Shown: positions 16,871 through 26,033, numbered from the stretch's first letter. The stretch is DNA of 64,000 bases from an uncultured Oscillospiraceae bacterium (GCA_934646185.1 CAKUEH010000012.1:1-64000); one strand, 5' to 3'. The notes: generated by a model not told the origin, from the sequence alone. Translations and numbers: made by a program.

Positions 16871-17566
16871 TCACACCGGCAGGAAGGAGAACGCCCAGGT
16901 CAGCACCGGCGCAAAGAGCACGGCGGGCAGCAGATCGGCGGTCTTGATCTTTGTGAGGTGGAGCATGTTGAGCCCGATGGCGAGGATCATCACCGAGCCG
17001 CAGCACGTGATCTCCGCGATGGCTGCGTCGGACAGCAGCGGCGCGATGACGTGCGCCAGAAGGGCAAGCAGACCCTGATACACGAACAGGGGCACAGAGG
17101 AAAACAGCACGCCCAGCCCCAGCGAGACCGACAGCATGCACGACGAAATGCCGTCGAGCAGGGATTTTGTGAACAGCAGCTCATGGTCCTGCTTCAGACC
17201 CGCGTTGAAGCTGCCGAGGATCGCCATGGCCCCCACGCAGAACAGCAGCGAAGCCGTCACGAAGCCCTCGGCGATGGGGGTGCTTTTCCCGCCGCGCTGA
17301 AACCGGCGCTCAAGTCTGCTGCCGAGACGCTCGATGCGGCCGTCGAGATCCAAAAGCGTCCCCACGGCGGTGCCGAGCACCATCGAGACGATCAGAACGA
17401 GCGTGTTTTCGCCCTTCAGCATCCCGCTGACGCCGATGTAGATCACGCACAGCGCGATGGCGGTCATGATCGCGTTTGTGATTTTCTCCGGTATGCCCTT
17501 TTTCGCCAGCAGCCCGACGGAGCCTCCGGCAAGGATGGCCAGCGCGTTGACAAGAACCCCAAGCAT
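16871..17566 (-). CDS. DUF554 family membrane protein
   Basis: 231 residues from the ATG at 17566 (GAGAGG upstream). Seven or so hydrophobic helices, with the DUF554 opening MLGVLVNALAILAGGSVGLL, the internal motif MVLGTAVGTLLDLDGRIERL and GFVTASLLFCVGAMAILGSF. The family (E. coli YdfK/YqgA type) has a transporter-like topology and no assigned substrate. It is monocistronic, divergent from the DUF4015 gene. Confidence 0.9.
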   Translation of the reverse strand: MLGVLVNALAILAGGSVGLLAKKGIPEKITNAIMTAIALCVIYIGVSGMLKGENTLVLIVSMVLGTAVGTLLDLDGRIERLGSRLERRFQRGGKSTPIAEGFVTASLLFCVGAMAILGSFNAGLKQDHELLFTKSLLDGISSCMLSVSLGLGVLFSSVPLFVYQGLLALLAHVIAPLLSDAAIAEITCCGSVMILAIGLNMLHLTKIKTADLLPAVLFAPVLTWAFSFLPV

Positions 17567-17735
17567 GGATACGGCCTCTCTTCTGAAAAAATATCGTATC
17601 GTATCGTACCACACCTGCGGCGAAGAAGAAAGAGATTTTTCGCAAAGTGGAGGAAAAACGCGAAAAAAGAGGGAAAATTCCGGTCGAATCAGGGACGATC
17701 TTCCAAAAAAGGTAGAAATCCAGAGCAAAATGTAG

Positions 17736-17741
17736 TATAAT
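17736..17741 (+). promoter_or_regulatory. Probable -10 box of the DUF4015 gene
   Basis: Consensus TATAAT 52 bases before the start codon. The -35 region is weak, so an activator or alternative contacts may be needed. Confidence 0.5.
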
Positions 17742-17793
17742 CGATCTATCTTGATTGACAGCGCCCGCTTTTCGCGGGCGATTGGGAGTGCAT

Positions 17794-19581
17794 ATGAGAC
17801 TACGCAGAACAAAGCGAATGCCCGCCGCGGCGAAGCGGAAGCTGCGCGCGAAGCGGCTTGCGCAGGCGAAGCGGTTTTTGCGCGAGCATACCTGGGGCGT
17901 GATGATCACGGTCCTGATCCTGATCGCGCTGATCCTGTTCGTCTGCGTGATCGCCGGGGCCTCGCCCAAAGCGCCTGCCGAGCCGGAGACGGCGCAGGAT
18001 GAGACGCCGCGCTACGAGTCGGGCTTTATCTGCGCCATCACGACGCAGGTGCCGTATTACACCGAGGAGCTCTCCGAGGCCGGGACGGTCGCGCGCGGCA
18101 TGCAGATCACGTATTCGACCGACAAGTCTGTCGAGCGCGACGGCGTGCGGTATTACCTGACCTATTTCTCCACGCTCGACTGCGGCTACGTCTCCGAGGA
18201 AAACCTGACGCAGGATCCGGACGCCGTGATCGCCGAGAAGACCGTCTATGTCCGCACGCCGCAGAATCTGCGCCCGGACAAGGACTCGCTCGAGCTCGGG
18301 ACGCTGGTCGAAAAGGGGACGGAGCTGCAGGTTCTGAGCTACGAGGGCACGACGAACGGCGTCGTCGATCTGTATCGGGTGTCCTATCAGGGCCAGACGG
18401 GCTACATCAGCGGCCAGTACGTCTCGACGGTGCAGGAGGAGGCCAACGATGTATACGACCGCTTCGGCGTCTACGCCATCCACGCCGGACGCGGCGACAA
18501 ATGGGGCGGCGGCGACGCGGAGAGCCTCGATTATTTCCCCCGCACCAAGGCCAATTTCGCAGACAACAAAATGCCGAACCCCTGCTACGCCATTTATCTC
18601 ACCTGCGACCCGGCGATCTTAAAGGACATCGACAAGTACCTCGAATACGCAAAGTCCACGAAGATCAACGCCTTTGTCGTCAACATCATGGACGGCACGT
18701 CCATCGGCTACGATTCGCCGGTGTACGAGGAATATTCCCCCACGGCGTACCAGTATGCCAATAATACCGTCGCGGAATATCAGGAGGTCATCCGGAAGAT
18801 CAAGGACGCGGGCTTCTATGCCATCGGCCGTCTGACCACGTTCAACGACTCCTTCTTCTGCCAGGATCACCCGGAATACGCCATTGCCGACGGCTCCGGC
18901 GAGCCGCTGTACGTCGCGGCCAGCTACTGGCCGAGCGCGTTCTGCCGCTACGTGTGGGAGTATAAGGTCGCGCTGGCCATCGACGCGGTCGAGACCATGG
19001 GCTTCGACGAGATCCAGTTCGACTACGTCCGCTTCCCGGACAACACCGACCAATACGAAGCCTCGGGCGATATCGACTTCCGCAACGAATACGGCGAGAC
19101 GAAGGCGCAGGCCATCCAGCGCTTTCTGATGTACGCCACAGATATTCTGCACGAATACGGTGTGTACGTCGGCGCGGACGTCTTCGGCGAGACGAGCGGC
19201 AACTATGTCACGGCCTACGGCCAGTACTGGCCTGCCATCAGCAACGTCGTCGACGTGATCTCCGGCATGCCGTATCCCGACCATTTTGCCCGCAACGGCA
19301 CGTACCGCCCGTGGGAGCATCCGTATGAGACGCTGCTCGACTGGGCCGAATCCGCTGCCAAGCGGCAGGCCGAAACGCCCACGCCCGCGCTCGACCGCAC
19401 GTGGATCCAGGCCTACAACGCCATCCAGCCGCCCTATAACGAATACAGCGTGCAGGAGATCGGCGACGAGATCCGCGCGCTGAAGGAGGAGGGCCTGAAC
19501 GGCGGCTTCATGGCCTGGAACGCCACCTGCAGCCTCGCCAAGCTCGAAGAGCTGCGCCCACTGTACGAGGCGCTGGAATAG
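17794..19581 (+). CDS. Membrane-anchored putative glycoside hydrolase (DUF4015) with SH3-like region
   Basis: 595 residues from the ATG at 17794 (GGGAGTG upstream). A highly basic N-terminus (RLRRTKRMPAAAKRK) precedes one membrane helix (about residues 34-56), so the bulk is extracellular. Residues about 75-215 look like SH3-type wall-binding repeats (TVYVRTPQNL, GQTGYISGQYVS). From about 225 a TIM-barrel-like DUF4015 domain follows: FVVNIMDGTSIGYDSPVY, AIGRLTTFNDSFFCQDHPEY, MGFDEIQFDYVRFPD, YVGADVFGETSG and VDVISGMPYPDHF. The family is predicted to act on cell-wall or exopolysaccharide glycans; no substrate is established from sequence. Confidence 0.88.
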   Translation: MRLRRTKRMPAAAKRKLRAKRLAQAKRFLREHTWGVMITVLILIALILFVCVIAGASPKAPAEPETAQDETPRYESGFICAITTQVPYYTEELSEAGTVARGMQITYSTDKSVERDGVRYYLTYFSTLDCGYVSEENLTQDPDAVIAEKTVYVRTPQNLRPDKDSLELGTLVEKGTELQVLSYEGTTNGVVDLYRVSYQGQTGYISGQYVSTVQEEANDVYDRFGVYAIHAGRGDKWGGGDAESLDYFPRTKANFADNKMPNPCYAIYLTCDPAILKDIDKYLEYAKSTKINAFVVNIMDGTSIGYDSPVYEEYSPTAYQYANNTVAEYQEVIRKIKDAGFYAIGRLTTFNDSFFCQDHPEYAIADGSGEPLYVAASYWPSAFCRYVWEYKVALAIDAVETMGFDEIQFDYVRFPDNTDQYEASGDIDFRNEYGETKAQAIQRFLMYATDILHEYGVYVGADVFGETSGNYVTAYGQYWPAISNVVDVISGMPYPDHFARNGTYRPWEHPYETLLDWAESAAKRQAETPTPALDRTWIQAYNAIQPPYNEYSVQEIGDEIRALKEEGLNGGFMAWNATCSLAKLEELRPLYEALE

Positions 19582-19608
19582 GCAGAGTGCCAGATACATA
19601 CACACAAA

Positions 19609-19644
19609 TAAAGGCCCCCCTTGTGCCCAAGGGGAGCCTTTTGT
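19609..19644 (+). terminator. Terminator of the DUF4015 gene
   Basis: AAGGCCCCCCTTG / CAAGGGGAGCCTT stem followed by TTGTT. It resembles the terminal hairpin of the family A repeats and ends exactly at the -35 box of the toxin promoter. Confidence 0.8.
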
Positions 19645-19672
19645 TGACATTTTTCGATTCGTTTGGTAAAAT
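19644..19672 (+). promoter_or_regulatory. Toxin promoter
   Basis: Consensus -35 TTGACA (19644-19649), 17-base spacer, extended -10 TGGTAAAAT (hexamer 19667-19672). Predicted start near 19679, at GGCGCTGCCG. Confidence 0.85.
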
Positions 19673-19678
19673 AATACC

Positions 19679-19715
19679 GGCGCTGCCGATAAGCGGCAAG
19701 CGGTTAGTTCCCCTG
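19679..19715. repeat. Left inverted repeat of the toxin-antitoxin locus
   Basis: GGCGCTGCCG...GCAAGCGGTTAGTTCCCCTG. Its reverse complement closely matches 19903-19931 (CAGGGAGCTAACCGTTTGCC then GGCAGCGCC). The repeat sits at the predicted 5' end of each of the two convergent RNAs. Confidence 0.85.
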
Positions 19716-19738
19716 ACGTATGACAGGGGGCGCTTCTT

Positions 19739-19764
19739 GTCCCCTGATCTTCGGAAAGGGGGAC
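19739..19764 (+). promoter_or_regulatory. Hairpin sequestering the toxin Shine-Dalgarno
   Basis: GTCCCC (19739-19744) can pair perfectly with GGGGAC (19759-19764), burying the AAGGGGGAC ribosome site of the toxin ORF. A second CCCCTG...CAGGGG stem lies just upstream (about 19710-19729). Such structures keep type I toxin mRNAs poorly translated until processed. Confidence 0.65.
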
Positions 19765-19770
19765 TGCACA

Positions 19771-19854
19771 ATGAGTACATCCGAAGTTTTACAGCTTTGC
19801 CTCGTGATCATTGGCATTTGTAGTTTGTTCGTTCAGATATACAAAAAGAAGTAA
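19771..19854 (+). CDS. Small hydrophobic peptide, putative type I (holin-like/TxpA-type) toxin
   Basis: 27 residues starting MSTSEVLQLCLVIIGICSLF and ending VQIYKKK: a short polar N-terminus, one membrane helix, and a basic tail, the layout of Firmicutes holin-like type I toxins (TxpA, BsrG and Hol_Tox relatives). The ribosome site AAGGGGG is strong but lies in a predicted hairpin. The gene has a consensus promoter. Its 3' end overlaps a convergent antisense RNA with its own consensus promoter. Function as a membrane toxin is inferred from architecture and resemblance; toxicity is not shown by sequence. Confidence 0.85.
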   Translation: MSTSEVLQLCLVIIGICSLFVQIYKKK

Positions 19855-19892
19855 CCGCCCTAGCCTCCCAAGCTAACGGTTACCTCTTTTTG
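19842..19892. terminator. Bidirectional terminator shared by toxin mRNA and antisense RNA
   Basis: GTAACCG (19851-19857) / CGGTTAC (19877-19883) with inner TAGC/GCTA pairing. A T run follows on the plus strand (CTCTTTTTG) and on the minus strand (TTCTTTTTG). Confidence 0.85.
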
Positions 19893-19937
19893 ACTTAACC
19901 GCCAGGGAGCTAACCGTTTGCCGGCAGCGCCCTTGCT
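19845..19937 (-). ncRNA. Predicted antisense RNA antitoxin (RatA-like position)
   Basis: Starts about 19937 from a consensus promoter, runs leftwards and should stop at the bidirectional terminator, giving an RNA of roughly 90 bases. It would be complementary to the last bases of the toxin ORF and its 3' UTR, the arrangement of TxpA/RatA. Its first bases (GGCGCTGCCGGC then AAACGGTTAGCTCCC) nearly repeat the 5' end of the toxin mRNA. Ends are predicted from promoter and terminator positions only. Confidence 0.78.
19903..19931. repeat. Right inverted repeat of the toxin-antitoxin locus
   Basis: Partner of the left repeat at 19679-19715, differing mainly by a gap of about 8 bases and a few substitutions. 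On the minus strand it forms the 5' end of the antisense RNA. Confidence 0.85.
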
Positions 19938-19943
19938 ATGTTT

Positions 19944-19971
19944 ATTATACCAGACGGATCCGATTTGTCAA
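19944..19971 (-). promoter_or_regulatory. Antisense RNA promoter
   Basis: Minus strand: -35 TTGACA (19966-19971), 16-base spacer, extended -10 TGGTATAAT (hexamer 19944-19949). This is closer to consensus at the -10 than the toxin promoter, as expected if antitoxin must be in excess. Confidence 0.88.
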
Positions 19972-20174
19972 GCGCCGTCCTCCCGGGGGTTGGGAGGGCG
20001 GAAAATTTTTATGGGGATGCAACCTGCGCGGATTTTTTGCGTATAGACAGAGGAAGCGCACGGGGCGGGGGAGCGCGCGCCACAATATCTTGTGGCGGGT
20101 GTTACGTCTACCTCGCAACATGGGGCGAAAGGGGCTGAAATGCTTGGAAAAACAGACATTTTCGTAAAAATTGG

Positions 20175-20202
20175 TTGCAATTTTTAATTTTTATGGTAAA
20201 CT
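20175..20202 (+). promoter_or_regulatory. Predicted promoter of the SLH-protein gene
   Basis: -35 TTGCAA (20175-20180), 16-base spacer, extended -10 TGGTAAACT (hexamer 20197-20202). The remainder of 19972-20174 holds no gene; a 16-base palindrome at 20080-20095 is discussed separately. Confidence 0.65.
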
Positions 20203-20256
20203 GATTACATAAAAATCTGCGGCTGCAACAGGCCGCAAATTGAAAGAGGTGCACTT

Positions 20257-23200
20257 ATGAAGCGTACATTTGGAAGATTCATGAGCCTGCTGCTGGTCCT
20301 CGCCATGGTGTTGGCGATGGTTCCGGCGGCGCTGGCTGCATATGAGGTGTACAGTGTGGCGCCCGGCGCGACGATCGATCTGTCGAGCGCGGCGACCACG
20401 GCGGAAGACGTCTCAGACCTCACCTGGACGTGCAGCGATCAGAATAAAACATATTTGAAGACAGTAGATGGGGCCACTGGAAAAGGCCACCAGCTTGTGG
20501 AAGGCGTCAGAGCCAGCTCGTCGTACTTCACCGTCACGGCTACCGGCAAGAAGGGCGGCTATCAGACCACGATCGACACCTTCACGGTCTACGTGCAGGA
20601 TGCGTACAGCCTGACGCTCACGCAGAGCGACGCCAACAATGCGTACAACTCGTCGACCTCGCTTTACGAGGGCGACACGCGGACGCTCACGGCGACGGTC
20701 TCGGTCAGCGGTGCACAGAATTGGAACCAGGATAAGGTGCAGGTCGTGTTTGAAAGCGACACCGATCATGCGGGATTCGACCCTATCAAAGATGCGGGGG
20801 GAAAACTAACTGGAAAACGAACGCGTACAAAGACCGTAGCGCTGAGCGCCACAACAAGCTCGAGCGGTTATACGACCTACACGGCGACAACGACGCTGAC
20901 AGCTGTCGATGCCGGCTACGCGAGAGTTACGGCGAAGGTACAGTATAAGAATAAAGACAACCAGTGGGTGGATTCCACGTCGACATACGCGAAGGATAAG
21001 TATATCCTGTTCAACATCTCGGGCAAGACCGCGATCAAGGTGAACCTCCCGGACAATCAGACGAATTACGATCTGATCGTCGGCGGCACGAATCCTACGA
21101 CCGGTACGCTCACTCCGACCGTGACCGGCGTCACCGGCGAGGATGCCAAGCTGATGTATGTCTATGACAGCACGAATATTTACGTGGACACCACCACGGG
21201 AACGGGCGCGACGATCCGCCCTGTCTCGGCCTGTGCTGCTACGAAGATCTATATCTGCCTGCAAAAGAGCAACAAGAATCTGACCTATGCGCAGATCGAT
21301 CAGACGAATCCGTCCGGAACAACAACGGCAGATAAGGTAAAAATCGTCGGCGATTACAAGGTCTGCACGGTCAGCGTCCGGGATTCCGGCATGTCCGTCA
21401 CGGCGATGGACGTTGTGAACACGAATTTGTCGCAGCAGAGCCAGCTTGTGGAGAAGACGCTCTTCTTCGGCCTGCAGGATCCGTATAAGTACAATGCAAG
21501 CAATGGCTATGCGATCAATATGTCCAGTGGTACGGCGATCACTACTACTTCGATCATTAACAGCATTACCCTCGAAGCGCGCATCACGGCGCCCGCGGCG
21601 CTGCTTGCGTCCGACAAGCAGAAAGAGCTGGAGGAGGCTTACAGCCGCATCCGCTGGTCGACCAAGAACCCCGAGATCGTTACGGTCACGGGCAACGGCG
21701 AGACGGCGACGCTGACGCCGAAGAAGGCGGGCAGCGCGCAGATCACCGCGACGGTCGACAACAATGTGACCGCGACCTATTCGGTCGAGGTCTATCAGGG
21801 CCGCGCGTATGTCGTGACCACCAAGCCGAGCCTCGGCACCACGATCGGCAAGGCGAGCAACAGCGTTCTGGAAGAGCGCTTTGCACAGACCAAGGCGGTC
21901 GTCGAAGTCCAGACCAACATGTATGCCGGCTACAAGTCCACCGTGGAGCTGCCGGTCAAGAACGTCAAGATCAACAAAGACGGCAGCACCGTCACGTTCG
22001 ATTATGACATCAACGGTCTGAAGAGCAGCAATCACGAGTTCTATTACGACAGGGCAAACCCGAACCCTAAGAAAGATGATAAGGGTAGAGTGGTGCCTAC
22101 ATATACGAGCAGTCCGTATACTCTTTCCGATATCTCTCTGGACAGAGAGCCCGCAAACGCATCGTATAAGCTGACCGACACGTTTGCCAATCTGGTCACG
22201 GAGGCCAGCACGGACAACAGCGCCTTTACGGCTGACTCTTTCGTCTGGTACATGAGCAGCGACCAGTCCAGCAGCGGCGATACCGTGATCTACCGCGATA
22301 AGGGCGCAAGCGGCAAAAAGAGCCATACGTCTACGCTGACGAACCTGAAGCAGTACATCACCGGCACCGGCACATATGTCTTCCGCTGCCGCGTGACGGC
22401 CGGGTCTTCCTCGGTCGATACCCGCACGGCCATTATCAACGTCACCGGTGAGAACCACATCAACATCGTCTTCAACCCGACGACGGCCAAGGCCGGCGAC
22501 ACCTTCACCATCACCGGCACGCCGCAGGACTATGTCAACGGCACGCTGACGAACGTGACCGGCAAGACCTACACGGTCACCTGGACATCGAGCGACGAGA
22601 ACATCGTCAAGCTCTCCAGCAAAACCAGCACCAGCAGCAGCCCCTCCGTCACCGCAACGGCCAAGGCGGGCGGCACGGTCACCATCAAGGCTGAGGCCAC
22701 CGTCGGCGCAAAGAAATACGCCGCCGAAAAGACCTTCACCGTCACCGTTCCCACCGCCGATACCGTCCGTCTGACGCTCGGCGAGAACGACAGCTATGTC
22801 CTGCTCGACGGCAGCAAGATCGCCGCGGCGGTCAAGGATGCGTGCAAGACCACGCCCAGCACCTTCACCTTCAAGTCCCCGGCCAACGGCACGCTCTACA
22901 CGACGAGCTCCCTGTCCAACACCGTCGGTACCTCGACCAAGTATTCCGCCAGCGAGGTCAGCAAGATGGCCTACCGCCCGACGCGTACCTCCGGCACGCA
23001 CGAGATCGAATACGCCGCCTATGACGGCAGCGCCCAGATCGCGACCGGCAAGATCCTCGTCATGACCAGCGCGAACACCGTCGAGTACCACATCGCGGCC
23101 AACGAGAAGCAGCAGATGGTCGTCACCGACTTCCAGTCTGTCTACGGCTCCGGCCTGAGCACCGTGACCTTCGGCTCGAACACCGATATCCGCGGCGGCC

Positions 23201-24282
23201 TGTACAAGGGCAGCACGACCAGCTCCGGCAAGGTCGGCAGCGAGTCCTACAGCGTCTCGAGCGGCACGAATCTGCTGAAGAACGTCTACTTCATCGCGGG
23301 CACCACCGTGTCGAAGTATTCCGTCACCATCCCCTTCACGGCGACCGGCTCGTCCGGCACGGTGAGCGGCCAGCTCGTGGTCTATGTCAACGACACCCAC
23401 ACGCTGAACTCCACCGGCGCAACGTTCCGCTCCATGGGCATCGCGACGGAGCTCGCGCCCGATAACGCCACCGGCAGCACCTATATCACCATCGACCGCG
23501 TCGTCGGCGGCAAGCTCTATTCCAGCTACACCAGCATCAAGAGCTGCACCGCGCTGACCAGCAAGGATCTCGGCAGCACGAAGTTCTACTTCACCGGCTC
23601 CAACAGCCTCGACAACCTCTATGTCCTGCCGCTGGCCGACAGCAAGAGCGTCGACATCACCTACACCATCGACGGCAGCACGAAGGGCACGCTGACCTTC
23701 AAGGTCAACCAGCAGACGTCCTCCAACCAGTTCACCGACGTGACAGGCAACTTTAATTGGGCAGCCAACTCCGTTGACTTCATGTTCATGAACGGCATCA
23801 TCAATGGCAACAGCACCAAGAACCCGAAGATCTTTGGGCCGCGCGCCAAGATGACCCGCGCCATGCTCGTCACGGTCCTCTACCGCGCGGCAGGCGAGCC
23901 CACCGTCGCCGGTATCACCAACAAGTTTACCGACAACAAGCAGGGCAAGTATTACTACAACGCGGTCCTCTGGGCCTCCAGCCTCGGCATTGTCAACGGC
24001 GCGACCGCCACGACCTTTGACCCGGACGGCAACATCACCCGTGAGCAGATCGCGGCCATCCTGTACCGCTACGCGGGCAGCCCGACCGTGACCGGTTCTC
24101 TGAGCGGCTATGCCGACCAGACGCAGGTCAGCTCCTTCGCCGTCACGGCGATGCAGTGGGCCGTCGGCAGCGGCATCATCACCGGCACGCCCAACGGCGG
24201 CAAGACCTACCTCACCGCGAAGGGCAACGCCACCCGCGCCCAGGTCGCCGTCATGCTCCACCGCTTCCTGACGTTCGACTGA
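20257..24282 (+). CDS. Secreted S-layer homology (SLH) protein with Ig-like domains
   Basis: 1341 residues. Signal peptide RFMSLLLVLAMVLAMVPAALA ends near residue 28. The long middle is Thr/Ser/Asn-rich with bacterial Ig-like (BIG2-type) segments, for example IRWSTKNPEIVTVTG near 465 and VTWTSSDENIVKLSSK near 775. Three C-terminal SLH repeats begin about 1158 (FTDVTGNFNWAANSVDFMF, KFTDNKQGKYYYNAVLWASS, GYADQTQVSSFAVTAMQWA), with partner motifs such as FDPDGNITREQIAAILYRYA. SLH repeats bind pyruvylated secondary wall polymers, so the protein should coat the cell surface. AAAGAGGTG precedes the ATG. It is monocistronic, with a strong terminator. Confidence 0.94.
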   Translation: MKRTFGRFMSLLLVLAMVLAMVPAALAAYEVYSVAPGATIDLSSAATTAEDVSDLTWTCSDQNKTYLKTVDGATGKGHQLVEGVRASSSYFTVTATGKKGGYQTTIDTFTVYVQDAYSLTLTQSDANNAYNSSTSLYEGDTRTLTATVSVSGAQNWNQDKVQVVFESDTDHAGFDPIKDAGGKLTGKRTRTKTVALSATTSSSGYTTYTATTTLTAVDAGYARVTAKVQYKNKDNQWVDSTSTYAKDKYILFNISGKTAIKVNLPDNQTNYDLIVGGTNPTTGTLTPTVTGVTGEDAKLMYVYDSTNIYVDTTTGTGATIRPVSACAATKIYICLQKSNKNLTYAQIDQTNPSGTTTADKVKIVGDYKVCTVSVRDSGMSVTAMDVVNTNLSQQSQLVEKTLFFGLQDPYKYNASNGYAINMSSGTAITTTSIINSITLEARITAPAALLASDKQKELEEAYSRIRWSTKNPEIVTVTGNGETATLTPKKAGSAQITATVDNNVTATYSVEVYQGRAYVVTTKPSLGTTIGKASNSVLEERFAQTKAVVEVQTNMYAGYKSTVELPVKNVKINKDGSTVTFDYDINGLKSSNHEFYYDRANPNPKKDDKGRVVPTYTSSPYTLSDISLDREPANASYKLTDTFANLVTEASTDNSAFTADSFVWYMSSDQSSSGDTVIYRDKGASGKKSHTSTLTNLKQYITGTGTYVFRCRVTAGSSSVDTRTAIINVTGENHINIVFNPTTAKAGDTFTITGTPQDYVNGTLTNVTGKTYTVTWTSSDENIVKLSSKTSTSSSPSVTATAKAGGTVTIKAEATVGAKKYAAEKTFTVTVPTADTVRLTLGENDSYVLLDGSKIAAAVKDACKTTPSTFTFKSPANGTLYTTSSLSNTVGTSTKYSASEVSKMAYRPTRTSGTHEIEYAAYDGSAQIATGKILVMTSANTVEYHIAANEKQQMVVTDFQSVYGSGLSTVTFGSNTDIRGGLYKGSTTSSGKVGSESYSVSSGTNLLKNVYFIAGTTVSKYSVTIPFTATGSSGTVSGQLVVYVNDTHTLNSTGATFRSMGIATELAPDNATGSTYITIDRVVGGKLYSSYTSIKSCTALTSKDLGSTKFYFTGSNSLDNLYVLPLADSKSVDITYTIDGSTKGTLTFKVNQQTSSNQFTDVTGNFNWAANSVDFMFMNGIINGNSTKNPKIFGPRAKMTRAMLVTVLYRAAGEPTVAGITNKFTDNKQGKYYYNAVLWASSLGIVNGATATTFDPDGNITREQIAAILYRYAGSPTVTGSLSGYADQTQVSSFAVTAMQWAVGSGIITGTPNGGKTYLTAKGNATRAQVAVMLHRFLTFD

Positions 24283-24298
24283 TCCCCAATTAAACCAA

Positions 24299-24332
24299 CC
24301 CCGCCCCCGGCTCACGCCGGGGGCGGGGTTTT
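24299..24332 (+). terminator. Terminator of the SLH-protein gene
   Basis: CCCCGCCCCCGGC / GCCGGGGGCGGGG perfect stem, TCAC loop, TTTT tail. Confidence 0.92.
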
Positions 24333-24360
24333 GTATATATGCGGGATTTTCACGGCTTTC

Positions 24361-24604
24361 GCAGGGGCGGACGACTCTGTCCACGCAGCAGGCAGCTGCA
24401 AATTTGTGCAGCACTCTGTAGGGGCCGATGCCCACATCGGCCCACGCAGACCGCGCCGATTTTTCGGCAATCTTCGGCGAATTCGAAACTGCCAAAAGGG
24501 CCGATGTGGGCATCGGCCCCTACACGGGCGGCGTTTTTGTACCGCTCTTGAAAATCAGGCGTTTTGACACGCTGAAGGGGGCCGACAGACTCTGTCGGCC
24601 CCCT
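24361..24604. repeat. Composite repeat region with family P palindrome (24418-24523)
   Basis: Three joined pieces: an AGGGGCGGACGACTCTGTCC element (24363-24382, also at 61263), a family P palindrome with ends GTAGGGGCCGATGCCC and GGGCATCGGCCCCTAC, and a palindrome AGGGGGCCGACAGA / TCTGTCGGCCCCCT (24576-24604). On the minus strand the flank before the P element (GTGTCAAAACGCCTGATTTTCA) resembles the flank of the copy at 50352. No gene was seen between 24333 and 24624. Confidence 0.8.
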
Positions 24605-24624
24605 ATGAGGATGCTGTTTGTAAT

Positions 24625-25130
<506 letters not shown>

Positions 25131-25131
<1 letters not shown>

Positions 25132-26018
25132 CAGATCTCACCTCCGCAGCGTTTGACAGACTCAATGAGCGCGCGTTTGGCCATTTCCACGGCGATGTGC
25201 TTGCGGAAGGCCTTGCTGGCACGCCAGGAATCACGGGGATTGATGTCCTCGAGAACGGCCCTGGAGAACGCCTCGATGTTTTCCATCGTGACGGGCTGGC
25301 CGTTTACGACGGCCTCGGCGCTCGGGGCGCGCATGGGCACGGGGCCCGCGACGCCGTAGGCGATGCGCACGCGGTCGAACGTCTTCTTGTCCTCGGACAG
25401 CCGCACGTTGACGGAGCAGCCGGTCGTGGCGATCTCCATGGCGTTGCGCATGCCGTATTTGATGTAGAAGCCCTTCGTGTTTTCCCACGAGGCCTTCGGG
25501 ATCAGGATCGCGGTCTGGATCTCGCCCTCGGCGACGTTGATGTCGACCGTACCGGCCTTGATGTAGAAGTCCTTGATGGGCAGATAGCGCTTGCCGTTCA
25601 CGCCGGTCAGCTCGACGATGGCTTCCCATGCGTGGAGCGTCGAGGCGGAGTCCGCGGAGGTCACGCCGTTGCAGGTGTTGCCGCCGATGGTGCCGGCGTT
25701 GCGGATCTGCGGGCCGCCGACCATGTCGACGGCTTCGCCCAGCACGTTGATCTTCTCGATGATGATGGGATTGTGCGTGATGTGGGAGAAGGTCGTGAGC
25801 GAGCCGATGCGGATGTTCTCCTGCTCGTCCATGCACACGCCGCGCATGGAGTCGATCTTCTGGATGGAGATGAGCTCCTTGCCCGCGCGGCGGCCTTCGC
25901 GCATCTGAACGAGCACGTCCGTGCCGCCCGCGATGACCTGCGCCTCGGGATGCTCCAGCCGGAGCTTCACGGCTTCTTCTACGCTGTACGCTTCATAGAG
26001 CGCTTTCATATCATACAT
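25131..26018 (-). CDS. xdhB: Molybdenum hydroxylase FAD-binding subunit (XdhB-type)
   Basis: 295 residues, near the 292 of E. coli XdhB. FAD-contacting motifs: QVIAGGTDVLVQMREGRR (residues 34-52) and RNAGTIGGNTCNGVTSADS in the middle; a CO dehydrogenase flavoprotein-type C-terminal domain follows. It passes electrons to NAD+ or another acceptor. Sits 15 bases downstream of the large subunit gene and overlaps the small subunit start. Confidence 0.94.
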
Positions 26019-26033
26019 AGTCTGTTCCCTCCC

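Noticed and set aside
20806..24513. A 1235-codon open frame opposite the SLH-protein gene
   Set aside because: Same shadow effect; the plus-strand gene has signal peptide, Ig-like and SLH domains, and the antisense product has none.
24576..24604. Palindrome as terminator of the xdh operon
   Set aside because: Strong stem but no T run on the minus strand; it looks more like part of the composite repeat.
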